Shown piece by piece: positions 1-8,919 of a DNA stretch of 64,000 bases. Position 1 is the stretch's first letter; each line of letters begins with the position of its first letter. A program made the translations under genes and the position numbers. Source of the stretch: Croceicoccus naphthovorans (GTDB taxonomy: Bacteria > Pseudomonadota > Alphaproteobacteria > Sphingomonadales > Sphingomonadaceae); the NCBI RefSeq assembly GCF_001028705.1, contig NZ_CP011770.1, forward strand, positions 3,289,501 to 3,353,500, written 5' to 3'. The notes beneath the pieces were generated by a model. It did no database searches and had not been told where the DNA came from. It saw only the letters and a program-made list of their open reading frames with translations.

Positions 1-840
1 GCTCTCGTTATCGCGCGCGAAACGGCCGCGCTGCGATACGATCTGGCCCTTGTCGAGAAACAGGTCACTCATCGCCACCGCTTCGTCCAGCAAACCGCCG
101 GGGTTCGACCGCATGTCGATGACCAGTCCTTGCGGCTGATGGCCCAGCTTTTGCGTGATCCCCGCCATAGCCTTTTCGACCTCGCGCCCGACGTTGGCGC
201 TGAACGTGGACACGGTGATCACGCCGACGTTGCCGTTTAATTCCCATTCGACCGGGGTGAGTTCGATGATAGCGCGCTTGATGTCGACATCGAACGGCTC
301 GTCGCGGCCGGCGCGGAAGATCGTCAGCTGGATCGGCGTGCCCGGCGCGCCGCGCATCTGCTCCACCGCCTCGTCCAGCGTGCCGCCATAGATCAGCTTG
401 CCATCAAGGTGCGTGATGTAGTCGCCCGCCTTGATCCCGGCGAGGTCGGCGGGCGTGCCCTTGGTCGGCGCGATTACCTTGACCACGCCGTCTTCCATCG
501 TGACCGACAGGCCAAGGCCGCCATAGCTGCCCTCTGTCTGCGTGCGCAGCGTGTCGAACGCAGTCGCATCGAGATAGCCCGAATGCGGGTCGAGGCTGCC
601 CAGCATGCCGTCGATCGCGCCGCGGATCAGCTGGTCGTCATCCACCTGATCGACGTAGTTCGCCTTGATCCGCTGATAGATCATCATCAGCTTGCCGAAT
701 TCCGGCGCGCCTTTCGCATCGACGGCGGCAAGGCCAGCGGTCGTCGCGGGCAACATCGACAACGCGGTAACAACCGCCGCCGTGCGCATGAAAAACCCAA
801 AGCGGGATTTGCGGGATGCCGGTTGTGCAGCTGTGGCCAT
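1..840 (-). CDS. ctpA: C-terminal processing peptidase (S41 family), 3' end cut off
   Basis: 280 codons are visible; the gene runs off the left edge, so its C-terminus is missing. The N-terminus has a short basic stretch and a hydrophobic segment (about residues 17-38) typical of export to the periplasm. An S41 N-terminal region follows (the PHSGYLD motif), then a PDZ domain at about residues 100-185 with the GLGLSV and GIKAGD motifs, then the start of the protease core (GVITVSTF, DMRSNPGGLLDEA). The catalytic Ser/Lys pair of the family lies beyond the edge and cannot be checked. The ATG at 840 is used; an internal ATG at 786 is possible. It lies downstream of the EnvC-like gene on the same strand, a common pairing in alphaproteobacteria. 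Confidence 0.93.
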   Translation of the reverse strand, partial: MATAAQPASRKSRFGFFMRTAAVVTALSMLPATTAGLAAVDAKGAPEFGKLMMIYQRIKANYVDQVDDDQLIRGAIDGMLGSLDPHSGYLDATAFDTLRTQTEGSYGGLGLSVTMEDGVVKVIAPTKGTPADLAGIKAGDYITHLDGKLIYGGTLDEAVEQMRGAPGTPIQLTIFRAGRDEPFDVDIKRAIIELTPVEWELNGNVGVITVSTFSANVGREVEKAMAGITQKLGHQPQGLVIDMRSNPGGLLDEAVAMSDLFLDKGQIVSQRGRFARDNES

Positions 841-953
841 GTGCGGTTTTCTTTGTCCGTGCCTTTGGGCGGCGGCTTCGCACGCCCGGATTTGGTCGGG
901 CATGATATAGAGCAGCCCGGGTTAACGCCAGATGGCAGCTTTTTCGCCCGATT

Positions 954-2093
954 CTAGGGCCGCAGCGGATGAATCGCGCGGCGTCCTTGGCGTAGTTCAT
1001 ACAGGATGCGCGGATCGGCGGTGGGCGCATTGCCCAAGGTTTCGCCGCGCCGCACTTCGCGCCCTATCTCCACACTCGCGCGGTCCAGACCGGCGATCAG
1101 GCTGGTGCGCCCGCCCGCATGGCGCAGGATGACAATGGTGCCATAGCCGCGAAACGGCCCGGCAAAGGCGACCTTGCCCGCCAGTGGCGCAACGACCGGC
1201 GCGCCGGGGGCGGGGGCAAGGGTGATGCCCTTCTGCCGCCCGCCCGCCGCATCACGCTCGCCAAAACCGGCGAGCACCGTGCCGGGAACCGGCAGGCGGG
1301 GCAGCGATTGGGCGCTGGTTTTTTGCGGGGTGGAGGCGGTGAGCAGGGTAGGGCTGGGCAATTCGGCCAGCGCGGCCAGCGTGCGGCGGCCCTCGCGTTC
1401 GCTGACGACAAGATCGCCGATCATCCGCGCCTCACCCCGCGCCAGCGTGGCCTCGCGCTGCGCCCTGTTGGCGGCATCGGCCAGCGATTGCGCCTCGCGC
1501 ATACCCTCTTCGCCCATCGCCAGCAGTTCTTCGCGCCGTTCGGCAAGGTCTCGACTGGCTCTCTCGCCATCGGCCCTGGCCTTGTCGGCAGCGGCGGCAA
1601 GCCGGCGCGACCGGTTCAGGTCGCCGCGCAGGTCCTCTGTCGCGCGGGCGATCTGCGGTTGCAGCCCCGCCACCATCGTCCGCATTCGCACGAAATCGCG
1701 GATGGAAGAGGGGCGCATGACGAGCAGCAGCATCGGCCGCCGCGCCAATCGTTGCAGCGCGGCCAGCATCCGGGTGAGGGGGGCACGCTTGATCGCCAGA
1801 TCGTCGCGCAGCACGGTCAGGCGGTTGTTGGCGGTTGCCGCGCGAATCTGCGCCGCCTCCAGCCGCGATTCGGCTTCGGCAATCTCTGCGGTCAGGGCAT
1901 TGGCGCGCGCTTCGGCCTTCAGCGCACGGTCCTGGATATAGCGGGATTGGTCGGCGAACTGCGCGGCCTGCCGCTCCGCCTCGGCACGTGCGGCCTCGAC
2001 TTCCCGCAGCCGTTCCTCGGTCGTCGTCGCCGCGCCCGCCGCTGCGGGGAGCGTAGCCAGCAAAAGGACGAAGGCCCGCTTGCGCATCGTCAT
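954..2093 (-). CDS. envC: EnvC-like murein hydrolase activator
   Basis: 379 residues: a signal peptide, a long coiled coil rich in Ala/Glu/Arg (about residues 20-230) and a C-terminal LytM/M23 fold. The metal ligands of an active M23 enzyme are not visible: the usual HxxxD is replaced by KGITLA and the final HxH by a YELRQ stretch. This is the pattern of a non-catalytic activator of cell-division amidases. The start ATG at 2093 overlaps the rlmH stop in an ATGA arrangement, which decides the start over an upstream in-frame codon. It is probably co-transcribed with rlmH and followed by the C-terminal processing protease. Activator function is inferred from family and degenerate site. Confidence 0.9.
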   Translation of the reverse strand: MTMRKRAFVLLLATLPAAAGAATTTEERLREVEAARAEAERQAAQFADQSRYIQDRALKAEARANALTAEIAEAESRLEAAQIRAATANNRLTVLRDDLAIKRAPLTRMLAALQRLARRPMLLLVMRPSSIRDFVRMRTMVAGLQPQIARATEDLRGDLNRSRRLAAAADKARADGERASRDLAERREELLAMGEEGMREAQSLADAANRAQREATLARGEARMIGDLVVSEREGRRTLAALAELPSPTLLTASTPQKTSAQSLPRLPVPGTVLAGFGERDAAGGRQKGITLAPAPGAPVVAPLAGKVAFAGPFRGYGTIVILRHAGGRTSLIAGLDRASVEIGREVRRGETLGNAPTADPRILYELRQGRRAIHPLRP

Positions 2094-2512
2094 CCGGCCC
2101 GGTGATAAGGGTGACCGGCGAGGATGCTGGTCGCGCGCCACAATTGTTCGGCCAGCATTGCGCGGACCATCAAGTGCGGCCATGTCATCGGGCCGAATCC
2201 CAGCAACAGGTCCGCATCGGCCCGCGCCGCGTCACCATGACCGTCGGCTGCACCGATCAGGAACTGCGTTTCGCGCATCCCGTCATCGCGCCACCGGCCG
2301 AGCAGGGTCGCGAAATCCTCCGACGACATCTGCTTGCCGCGTTCATCCAGCAGGACCTTTTTCGATGGCATCATTGGGGACGGCACCGTGCCGCCGGTAT
2401 CGGGCAGCTCGGTCCATTTCATCGGCCAGGTCACGCGTTTGGCATAACGCGCCACCAGATCGGCCTCTGCCGAACGGCCGATCTTGCCGCGAGCGATGAC
2501 GTGCAGGCGCAT
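2090..2512 (-). CDS. rlmH: 23S rRNA (pseudouridine1915-N3)-methyltransferase RlmH
   Basis: 140 residues, the normal length of this small SPOUT methyltransferase, which methylates pseudouridine 1915 of 23S rRNA in assembled ribosomes. Visible motifs are LDERG (55-59), the SAM-binding knot segment FLIGAADG (84-91) and HPYHR near the C-terminus (134-138). It sits between rsfS and the EnvC-like gene on the minus strand, overlapping the latter by 4 bases; rsfS-rlmH is a widely conserved pairing. Confidence 0.96.
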   Translation of the reverse strand: MRLHVIARGKIGRSAEADLVARYAKRVTWPMKWTELPDTGGTVPSPMMPSKKVLLDERGKQMSSEDFATLLGRWRDDGMRETQFLIGAADGHGDAARADADLLLGFGPMTWPHLMVRAMLAEQLWRATSILAGHPYHRAG

Positions 2513-2607
2513 AAGGGCCTGTTACACGTGTCGCACAATGCGCGTCCAGCGGGCCTGCCGGTTATCCCGGCGCGGCCCCGTGGAATCGCGAAATCAGGCC
2601 CGAGAGA

Positions 2608-3018
2608 TCAGGCCGTTCCCGTCTCTCCGAAACCCCACATCCGTTCGAGGTTGTAGAACGAACGCACTTCGGGGCGGAAAAGGTGAACGATGACGTCGCC
2701 GGCATCAATCAATACCCAGTCTGCGGCGGGTAGTCCCTCGATACGGACCGATCCGAAACCGCCGTGTTTCACCCGCTCACCCAGTTTCTGCGCCATGGCA
2801 GTCACTTGGCGGCTGGACCGGCCCGAGGCGATCACCATCTGATCGGCGATCGAGCTTTTGCCAGCAAGCGGGATGGAGACGATGTCCTGCGCCTGGTCGT
2901 CGTCAAGCGACTGCAGCACCAGGGCGTGGAGCGATCCGGGTTCGGCATCAATGTCGGTGATGCCAGAGCCGGTCTGGGCAAAGCCGGACGTTTCCGGCAA
3001 GGCTTGCGCTGTATTCAT
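2608..3018 (-). CDS. rsfS: ribosome silencing factor RsfS (Iojap family)
   Basis: 136 residues matching the Oligomerisation/Iojap domain, which binds ribosomal protein L14 and blocks subunit joining when nutrients are short. Typical stretches include DIVSIPLAGKSSIADQMVIASG, then the VRIEGLPAADWVLIDAGDVIVHLF core and the closing RSFYNLERMWG. The roughly 25 N-terminal residues are less conserved, so the true start could be slightly inside. It is flanked by nadD and rlmH on the same strand, the standard nadD-rsfS-rlmH order. Confidence 0.95.
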   Translation of the reverse strand: MNTAQALPETSGFAQTGSGITDIDAEPGSLHALVLQSLDDDQAQDIVSIPLAGKSSIADQMVIASGRSSRQVTAMAQKLGERVKHGGFGSVRIEGLPAADWVLIDAGDVIVHLFRPEVRSFYNLERMWGFGETGTA

Positions 3019-3152
3019 AAGGTCCTAGGTGGCTCCTCAAGTTGCCCCTTGCAAGTCCGCGCGCGCGAAACGCGCAGATGCCCGCGCCGTGCGGGCAGGG
3101 TCGTAACCGAAAATCATGGCTGGATCGAAATTGCGGTTGTCGAAGCTGCGCC

Positions 3153-3800
3153 TCAAGCCGCGTCCCCCGGTATGATGCGGCGGGTAACCGCATCGCGTGG
3201 GGGTGCGCCCACAAGGCCAGTGGCCCAGTCGGGCTGTTCCGTGCGCAAGGCCGTGGCCGAACGCGGATCGGGATCGAATGCCAGAAACACCAGTGTCGGT
3301 GCGCTCCAACTTCCCCGGTTGCGAAGTCTGAACGGTGACGCCCGGAAGCGCCGCAGCCAGGCCGTGGCGGGGCTCGTCACGGCATGCGCATCATACCCCG
3401 GACGCGCGATCACCGCAATCGGCATGGTTCTCGCTATCCTCCGCCAATCCTTCCAGAGGTGAAACTGGGCAAGGTTGTCGCTGCCCATAAGCCACACGAA
3501 TCGCCGGTGGGGATAGCGCCGGACCAGCGCCTCAAGCGTATCGGCGGTATAGCGGGTGGCCAGTGTGGTCTCGACTGCAGTCACGCGGATCGGCGCGCGC
3601 CGCGCCTTTTTGCGGGCCGACGCGACGCGCGCAGGCAGGGGGGCCATCCCCTTCTTCGGCTTGAGCGGGTTGCCGGGGGATACCAGCCACCATACCTCGT
3701 CCAGTCGCAGCGCCTTGGCCGCGAACAGGCTGATCCGGCGGTGCCCGCCATGCGCGGGGTTAAAGCTGCCGCCCAGCAATCCGGTATAGATCGGCCGCAT
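3153..3800 (-). CDS. nadD: nicotinate-nucleotide adenylyltransferase NadD
   Basis: 215 residues from the ATG at 3800. It makes nicotinic acid adenine dinucleotide in NAD synthesis. The nucleotidyltransferase signature GGSFNPAHGGH is at residues 9-19, with the catalytic HxGH at 16-19; further motifs are WWLVSPGNPLKP and the central WLMGSDNLAQFHLWKDW. The start leaves a 14-base gap to the proA stop. An in-frame GTG at 3851 would add 17 residues and overlap proA, but those residues lie before the conserved fold. The proA-nadD-rsfS-rlmH order is typical of alphaproteobacteria. Confidence 0.95.
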   Translation of the reverse strand: MRPIYTGLLGGSFNPAHGGHRRISLFAAKALRLDEVWWLVSPGNPLKPKKGMAPLPARVASARKKARRAPIRVTAVETTLATRYTADTLEALVRRYPHRRFVWLMGSDNLAQFHLWKDWRRIARTMPIAVIARPGYDAHAVTSPATAWLRRFRASPFRLRNRGSWSAPTLVFLAFDPDPRSATALRTEQPDWATGLVGAPPRDAVTRRIIPGDAA

Positions 3801-3814
3801 TTGGAGCGACTGCG

Positions 3815-5116
3815 TCAGGGCCGCGTCTGTCCGGTTCCGCGCACCTGCCACTTATACGTCGTCAGCCCCTCCAGCGCGACGGGCCCGCGGGCGTGGAGCC
3901 GTCCGGTGGCAATCCCGATTTCCGCACCCAACCCGAATTCGCCGCCGTCGGCAAACTGGCTGGAGGCGTTGGCCATGACGATGGCGGAATCGACGGCGTT
4001 GAGGAACTGCTCCGCCGTCTCGGCATCGCTTGTAACGATGGCATCGGTATGGCCCGACGAATGCGCGGTGATATGCGCCAGCGCCGCATCCAGCCCGTCG
4101 ACGACCGCGACCGACAGGACTGCTTCGAGATATTCGGTATCCCAGTCCCCGGCATTGGCAGGCGTGATCCGGGTATCGAGCGCACAGGCCCGTCCGTCGC
4201 CGCGCACCGCGCAGCCTGCGTCGATCAGCTTGCCGACAAGATCCGACGCATGCGGATAAGCAGCGTCGATCAACAGCGTTTCCATCGCGCCGCAGATCCC
4301 GGTGCGGCGCATCTTCGCGTTGACCGCGACTGCCTCCGCCATCGCCTGATCGGCAGCGCAGTGGACATAAGTGTGGCAGATCCCGTCGAGGTGGGCGAGC
4401 ACGGGCACCCGCGCCTCTGCCTGAACGCGCGCGACAAGGCTTTTACCCCCGCGCGGCACGATCATGTCGACCCCGTCCGCAGCGCGGAGCAGGGCGCCTA
4501 CGGCGGCACGGTCCTGCGTCGGAACCAGCTGCACCGCGTGGGCCGGGATACCGCCCGCCGCAAGCCCTTCGGCCAGCGCGGCAAGGATCGCCCGGTTGGA
4601 ATTCACCGCTTCGCTGCCGCCGCGCAGGATCACCGCGTTACCGGCCCGCACGCAGAGCGCGGCGGCGTCGGCGGTTACGTTGGGTCGGCTTTCGTAAATG
4701 ATGCCGATCACCCCGATCGGCACGCGCACGCGCGATAGCTGCAAACCATTGGGCCGTTCGCTGCTGGCAATGGTTTCACCGACCGGATCGGGCAGGGCGG
4801 CAACCTGATCCACCGCATCGGCAATGCCCGCAAGCCGGGCCTCGTCCAGCCGCAGCCGGTCCAGCATTGCAGAGGTCAGCCCGCGATCCTCGCCCTTGGT
4901 CACATCCTGCGCATTGGCAGAGAGAATTGCCTTGGCATGATCGCGCAGGGCCTGTGCGGCCTTGCGCAGTGCGGCGGCCTTGTCGGCATCGCTCTTGCCC
5001 GCCAGCACGCGCTGCGCGGCGCGCGCGTTCGCGGCCAGTGTCGCGATCAGATCGTCGGCATCGGCGGTGTCGGGGGCAGTGTCGCCCTGCGCGCTTATGG
5101 TTTCCTGCATGATCAT
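3815..5116 (-). CDS. proA: gamma-glutamyl phosphate reductase ProA
   Basis: 433 residues, normal for this aldehyde-dehydrogenase-superfamily enzyme, which reduces gamma-glutamyl phosphate to glutamate semialdehyde in proline synthesis. Signatures include GVIGIIYESRPNVTADAAALC, LRGGSEA, IVPRGGKSLV and the catalytic cysteine in RRTGICGAMETLL. Start ATG at 5116 (a second ATG lies at 5110). It heads the minus-strand proA-nadD-rsfS-rlmH-envC-ctpA run. The proB kinase partner is not in the window. Confidence 0.97.
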   Translation of the reverse strand: MIMQETISAQGDTAPDTADADDLIATLAANARAAQRVLAGKSDADKAAALRKAAQALRDHAKAILSANAQDVTKGEDRGLTSAMLDRLRLDEARLAGIADAVDQVAALPDPVGETIASSERPNGLQLSRVRVPIGVIGIIYESRPNVTADAAALCVRAGNAVILRGGSEAVNSNRAILAALAEGLAAGGIPAHAVQLVPTQDRAAVGALLRAADGVDMIVPRGGKSLVARVQAEARVPVLAHLDGICHTYVHCAADQAMAEAVAVNAKMRRTGICGAMETLLIDAAYPHASDLVGKLIDAGCAVRGDGRACALDTRITPANAGDWDTEYLEAVLSVAVVDGLDAALAHITAHSSGHTDAIVTSDAETAEQFLNAVDSAIVMANASSQFADGGEFGLGAEIGIATGRLHARGPVALEGLTTYKWQVRGTGQTRP

Positions 5117-5461
5117 AACGGCAATCGCCTACCACCGCGGCCCCGATGTGTCAGTGCCTAATCGCGTTGGACCGTCCAGCCCGGCAGACTGATAATTTCA
5201 TGACAACCGGCTGAGCGAAGAATCTGCCAACATCGGTGTGAAATGCCTGCGGCAAAGCGAGCGTTAACACCTTACAAACCACTCTGTTCCCGGAGATTCG
5301 TGAATTTGTTCACATTTCCGCCTCATTTCATCCCGCCTGACCAACGGTTCATCGAAACGTCCCATTTCGGAACTCGACGTTAACTTTCCTCCTGTTAGCC
5401 CTTGCAGCGACGGGAAAGTCTCGCGCCCCCAGCGGGACTATCAGGGAAACGGGGTCTTGTT
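5117..5461. promoter_or_regulatory. divergent intergenic region, proA / M23 peptidase
   Basis: About 345 bases between divergent genes with no coding frame I trust. It is noticeably less GC-rich than its surroundings and must carry promoters in both directions. Two TTAAC words (5264-5268 and 5380-5384) resemble half-sites of the alphaproteobacterial cell-cycle regulator CtrA, but neither has a properly spaced second half. I cannot place -35/-10 boxes with confidence. Confidence 0.4.
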
Positions 5462-6640
5462 GTGACACAAGCGGCCAGCGGGCTATCTGCCCGCCTGCAA
5501 AGCTGGTTTCCGGATCGCGAATTTATCATGCGGTCTCAGGGACAGGTGCGCTTCGTTCGCATCAGTGCGAAGTTCCAAAAGCGGTGCGCCGCCGGAATCG
5601 CGGCACTGGGCCTTGTCTGGACCGGAACGATGGCGACCGCGCTGGCCAACGAATGGCTCCAGCACCAAAACGCCGCCGAACTGGCCAGCCGCGAGGCGAA
5701 GGTCGCCACCGCCGAAAGCCGGGTCGATGCCTATCGCGACGATCTGAGCGCGGTGGCCGACGATCTGACCCGGCGTCAGGATTTTATCGACGACATGGTC
5801 GAAAACCACCTTGGCACCTTGCCGACCGTGGGCGACGTTTCGGGCGTTCAGGATTCGACGGCGGAAACCCGCCGCACCGTGGACAAGGTTTCGGTCGCGA
5901 TTCCAGAGGCTTCGGGCCTTGCCAAGATGGAAGCGCGTCAACTGGCCTTCGTCGAAGGTCTGACCCGCCTTGCCGACCGCCGCGCGGCAGAGGCAGAGAG
6001 CGCGATCCGCAAGCTGGGCCTCGACCCCAAGGCGATCACGCGCAATGCCCGCAACGAAGCGATGGGCGGTCCGTTCGAGGCTTTCAGCCGCGGCAAGGAT
6101 TCGCTGGACCCGCGTTTCGAAAAGCTCGGCCTCTCGCTCGCCCGCATGAGCGCGCTTGAGCGCGGGCTTGAAGGCATTCCCAACGTTCTGCCCGCCAGCA
6201 TCGAGATGATTTCATCGCCCTTCGGTTTCCGCCGCGACCCGATCAACGGCCGCGCTGCGATGCACTCCGGCCTCGATTTCCGCGGCCCTGTCGGCACGCC
6301 GATCCATGCCGCCGCAAAGGGCAGGGTCAGCTTCGTCGGTTGGAAGGGCGGATATGGGCGGGTTGTCGAAATCCGTCATGGCAATGGCCTGATGACCCGC
6401 TATGCCCACATGTCCGCATTCGGCGCGAAAGTCGGCGACAAGGTGAATGCCGGTGACGTGGTCGGCAGGATCGGATCGTCCGGGCGTTCGACCGGCCCGC
6501 ACCTCCATTTCGAGGTGCGTATCAACAATCGCGCGGTGAACCCGCGTCCCATGCTGGAAAAGGGCGCAAGCCTGCTTGGAGCGAAGCGTGTTTTCGAAGC
6601 AAAACAAGGCGGAGACGACCACTCCGCAACGCACGGCTAA
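5462..6640 (+). CDS. M23 family (LytM) peptidoglycan endopeptidase, membrane-anchored
   Basis: 392 residues from the GTG at 5462. A cytoplasmic N-terminus with the FPDREFIMRSQG stretch is followed by one transmembrane segment (about residues 45-62), a coiled-coil periplasmic region and a C-terminal M23 domain. The zinc ligands look intact: HSGLD (first His and Asp) and HLHFE near the end, plus a LMTRYAHM segment. It should cleave peptidoglycan cross-bridges. A TTG at 5402 would extend the frame, but that extension has no known-family look. The last 53 bases overlap the bactofilin gene, a conserved pairing in which bactofilin positions the hydrolase. Confidence 0.9.
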   Translation: MTQAASGLSARLQSWFPDREFIMRSQGQVRFVRISAKFQKRCAAGIAALGLVWTGTMATALANEWLQHQNAAELASREAKVATAESRVDAYRDDLSAVADDLTRRQDFIDDMVENHLGTLPTVGDVSGVQDSTAETRRTVDKVSVAIPEASGLAKMEARQLAFVEGLTRLADRRAAEAESAIRKLGLDPKAITRNARNEAMGGPFEAFSRGKDSLDPRFEKLGLSLARMSALERGLEGIPNVLPASIEMISSPFGFRRDPINGRAAMHSGLDFRGPVGTPIHAAAKGRVSFVGWKGGYGRVVEIRHGNGLMTRYAHMSAFGAKVGDKVNAGDVVGRIGSSGRSTGPHLHFEVRINNRAVNPRPMLEKGASLLGAKRVFEAKQGGDDHSATHG

Positions 6641-7019
6641 TCCCGTGGCGAGTGGTTCCTCATTCTCGGTGCTGGGCGCCGACATCAAGATCAAGGGCGA
6701 TATATCTGCCAGCGACGATCTGCACATCGACGGCAGCGTCGACGGCGATATCGACTGCGGTTCGCTGGTTCAGGGCGAGCAGAGCAGCATCACCGGATCG
6801 ATCACCGCCGATTCGGCGCGTCTGGCCGGAACGGTCGAGGGCTCGATCAACGCGAAGACGCTGGTCGTGTTGAAAAGCGCGAAGATCACCGGCGACGTGT
6901 TCTACGACACGCTGACCATCGAGCAGGGCGCCGCCGTCGAAGGCAGATTCGCCCAGCGCGCGCATGACAGCGGCAAGAAGGGCGGCGAGAGCGAGCCAGT
7001 TCTCAGCCTCGCCACCTGA
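6588..7019 (+). CDS. bactofilin (polymer-forming cytoskeletal protein)
   Basis: 143 residues. The central bactofilin domain (about residues 25-125) shows the repeating short strands of a right-handed beta-helix (GDISASDDLHIDGSVDGDI and later GSITA, GTVEGSI, KITGDVFYDTL), with disordered ends. The start is the GTG at 6588: a GGAG six bases upstream supports it, and it lies inside the end of the M23 gene. Bactofilins self-assemble without nucleotide and localise cell-wall enzymes. The overlap with the M23 gene suggests translational coupling and joint function. Confidence 0.93.
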   Translation: MFSKQNKAETTTPQRTANPVASGSSFSVLGADIKIKGDISASDDLHIDGSVDGDIDCGSLVQGEQSSITGSITADSARLAGTVEGSINAKTLVVLKSAKITGDVFYDTLTIEQGAAVEGRFAQRAHDSGKKGGESEPVLSLAT

Positions 7020-7026
7020 TCCTGTC

Positions 7027-7046
7027 CCGGCGGGTCAGCCCGCCGG
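7027..7046. terminator. hairpin between convergent genes
   Basis: A perfect 8-bp stem (CCGGCGGG / CCCGCCGG) with a four-base TCAG loop lies at the junction of the convergent bactofilin and acyl-CoA synthetase genes; the loop holds the latter's stop codon. No T-run follows on either strand, so intrinsic termination is uncertain. Confidence 0.35.
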
Positions 7047-8795
7047 TTCCAATGCCCCGTTATCCGTTTCGGCCTGCGCCGCCACCTCGGCGCGCAGGGC
7101 CTTGCGGTCCAGTTTGCCGATCATCGTTTTGGGCAATTCTTCGCGGATTTCGACCGCGCAGAGCCGTTCGTGCTTACCGACGTGGCCGTTGATCCACCTG
7201 AGCAAGCTGTCGCCGTCGTCCTCGCTATCGGGTTCCAGCGTGACATAGGCCTTGGGCCGCTCGCCCAGATAGGCGTCTGGGATACCGATCACGAGCGCTT
7301 CCTTCACGCCCTTGCGGCTGTGCAGCACTTCCTCGACCTGGCTGGGGAAGACCTTGAACCCGCCGACGCTGATCATGTCCTTGATCCGGTCGACGATGGT
7401 GATGAACCCTTCGTTGTCGATCGTCGCCACGTCGCCGGTGCGCAGATAGCCGTCTTGGAAGACCGCGTGCCCCTCCGGCCGGTTCCAGTATCCCACCATC
7501 GTCTGCGGGCCGCGAATCGCCAGTTCGCCCGGTTCGCCGACAGGGGCGAGGCGGGTAGGGTCTTCCTTGTCGAGCAGGCGGATTTTCGTGCCCGGCAAGG
7601 GCTGCCCGATGGTGCCGGGCTTCTCCGCCTCCCAACTGCCGAACGGATTGGTCGAAACGATGCACGATTCGGTCAGGCCATAGCCTTCGACCACATGCGC
7701 CCCGGTCGCCTTTTCGAACCGGCGTTTCAGCGGGAGCGGCAAGGGCGCACCGCCTGATATGCAGATACGCAGCGGTGAGAAGTCGGTCTTGGCGATATCG
7801 GGATGATCGAGCAGCGCCTGATACATCGTCGGCACGCCGGGGAGCGATGTTGCCCGCACGCGATTGACCGCCTTCAAGGTCTGCCGCGCATCGAAGCGAG
7901 GCAGCAAGACGATCATCCCGCCATCCATAACGGTGCGGTTCAGCACGACGATGTTTGCGAAGATATGGAACATCGGCAGTACGCCGATCATGATGTCCCG
8001 CTCGCCCCGGTGCCTATCAACCCGTAGCGTCTGGCGCGCGTTCACGGTGATATTCTGGTGCGTCAGGATCGCGCCCTTGGGCCGTCCGGTCGTCCCACCG
8101 GTATATTGCAGCAAGGCAATGTCGGTCAGCGGATCGATGGCGACATGCTCCGGCTCGCTGCATCCGTCGATAAAGCGGCCATAGGGCACGATGCGCGGGT
8201 CGTTCGGAATCGGCGAAAGCTGGCTACGCCCGACGATCCGCAACAGTGCGGATTTCAGACGCGGCAGCATATCGGCAAGGCTCTGCACGACCAGCTTTTC
8301 GAGCCCAGACTGCTTCAGCACCGCCTCGGCCGTGGGCAACAGCGCCGACGAATCGATGGTGAACAGCATCCGCGCGCCCGAATCCTCGACCTGCGCGGAC
8401 AATTCCTCGACCGTGTAGAGCGGCGAGAAGTTCACCGCCGTCGCCCCAGCCATCAGGATGCCGTAGTATGCGGCAAGGTAGACGGGCACATTGGGCAGGA
8501 ACAACCCGACCCGGTCGCCCTTGCCGATCCCGGCGCGTTGCAGGGCATGTGCGACCCGCTTCGACTCTGCCACCATGTCGACGTAACTGGTGCGGCGGCC
8601 GTAGAAATCGACGATCTTGCGATTGCCCGCCAGATGCATGCCCCTTTCCAGCAGATCGGGCAGCGACAGCGGTTCGAATTCCGAATCCCACGCTATCGGG
8701 TGGCGATAGGTATCGCCCGGCCCCAGCTTTCCGGTTGCATCCGTTCCGGGCCATTCGGGTCCCGGGTTCCTCTCGATATTATTATTGACATTCAT
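7035..8795 (-). CDS. fadD: long-chain acyl-CoA synthetase (AMP-forming)
   Basis: 586 residues from the ATG at 8795. It activates fatty acids to acyl-CoA through an acyl-adenylate. The AMP-binding signature is LQYTGGTTGRPKGAILTH; further motifs are EGYGLTESCIVS, DGYLRTGDVATID and a C-terminal GGFKVFPSQVEEVL with a conserved catalytic-lysine region (PKTMIGKLDRKAL). An open frame continues upstream to 9017 but is Arg/Pro-rich and covers the trcR terminator, so I reject it. A GGGAGGG lies 13 bases before the ATG. It could equally be a medium-chain or other acyl-CoA ligase. Confidence 0.92.
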   Translation of the reverse strand: MNVNNNIERNPGPEWPGTDATGKLGPGDTYRHPIAWDSEFEPLSLPDLLERGMHLAGNRKIVDFYGRRTSYVDMVAESKRVAHALQRAGIGKGDRVGLFLPNVPVYLAAYYGILMAGATAVNFSPLYTVEELSAQVEDSGARMLFTIDSSALLPTAEAVLKQSGLEKLVVQSLADMLPRLKSALLRIVGRSQLSPIPNDPRIVPYGRFIDGCSEPEHVAIDPLTDIALLQYTGGTTGRPKGAILTHQNITVNARQTLRVDRHRGERDIMIGVLPMFHIFANIVVLNRTVMDGGMIVLLPRFDARQTLKAVNRVRATSLPGVPTMYQALLDHPDIAKTDFSPLRICISGGAPLPLPLKRRFEKATGAHVVEGYGLTESCIVSTNPFGSWEAEKPGTIGQPLPGTKIRLLDKEDPTRLAPVGEPGELAIRGPQTMVGYWNRPEGHAVFQDGYLRTGDVATIDNEGFITIVDRIKDMISVGGFKVFPSQVEEVLHSRKGVKEALVIGIPDAYLGERPKAYVTLEPDSEDDGDSLLRWINGHVGKHERLCAVEIREELPKTMIGKLDRKALRAEVAAQAETDNGALEPAG

Positions 8796-8854
8796 GTCAG
8801 CTATTGTGCCCTCCCGCGTCGCTTTCCACAAGGGAGCAGCCTCGCAGGCGCAGC

Positions 8855-8892
8855 AAAAAGCCCGACCCGCGGGGACCTGCGGATCGGGCTTT
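8855..8892 (-). terminator. rho-independent terminator of trcR
   Basis: Arms at 8858-8870 and 8879-8892 form a roughly 13-bp stem with one mismatch. On the minus strand it is followed by a run of five T. It lies 28 bases after the trcR stop. Confidence 0.85.
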
Positions 8893-8919
8893 GTAACCTT
8901 TGGCCGGTTAAGGCTTGGC

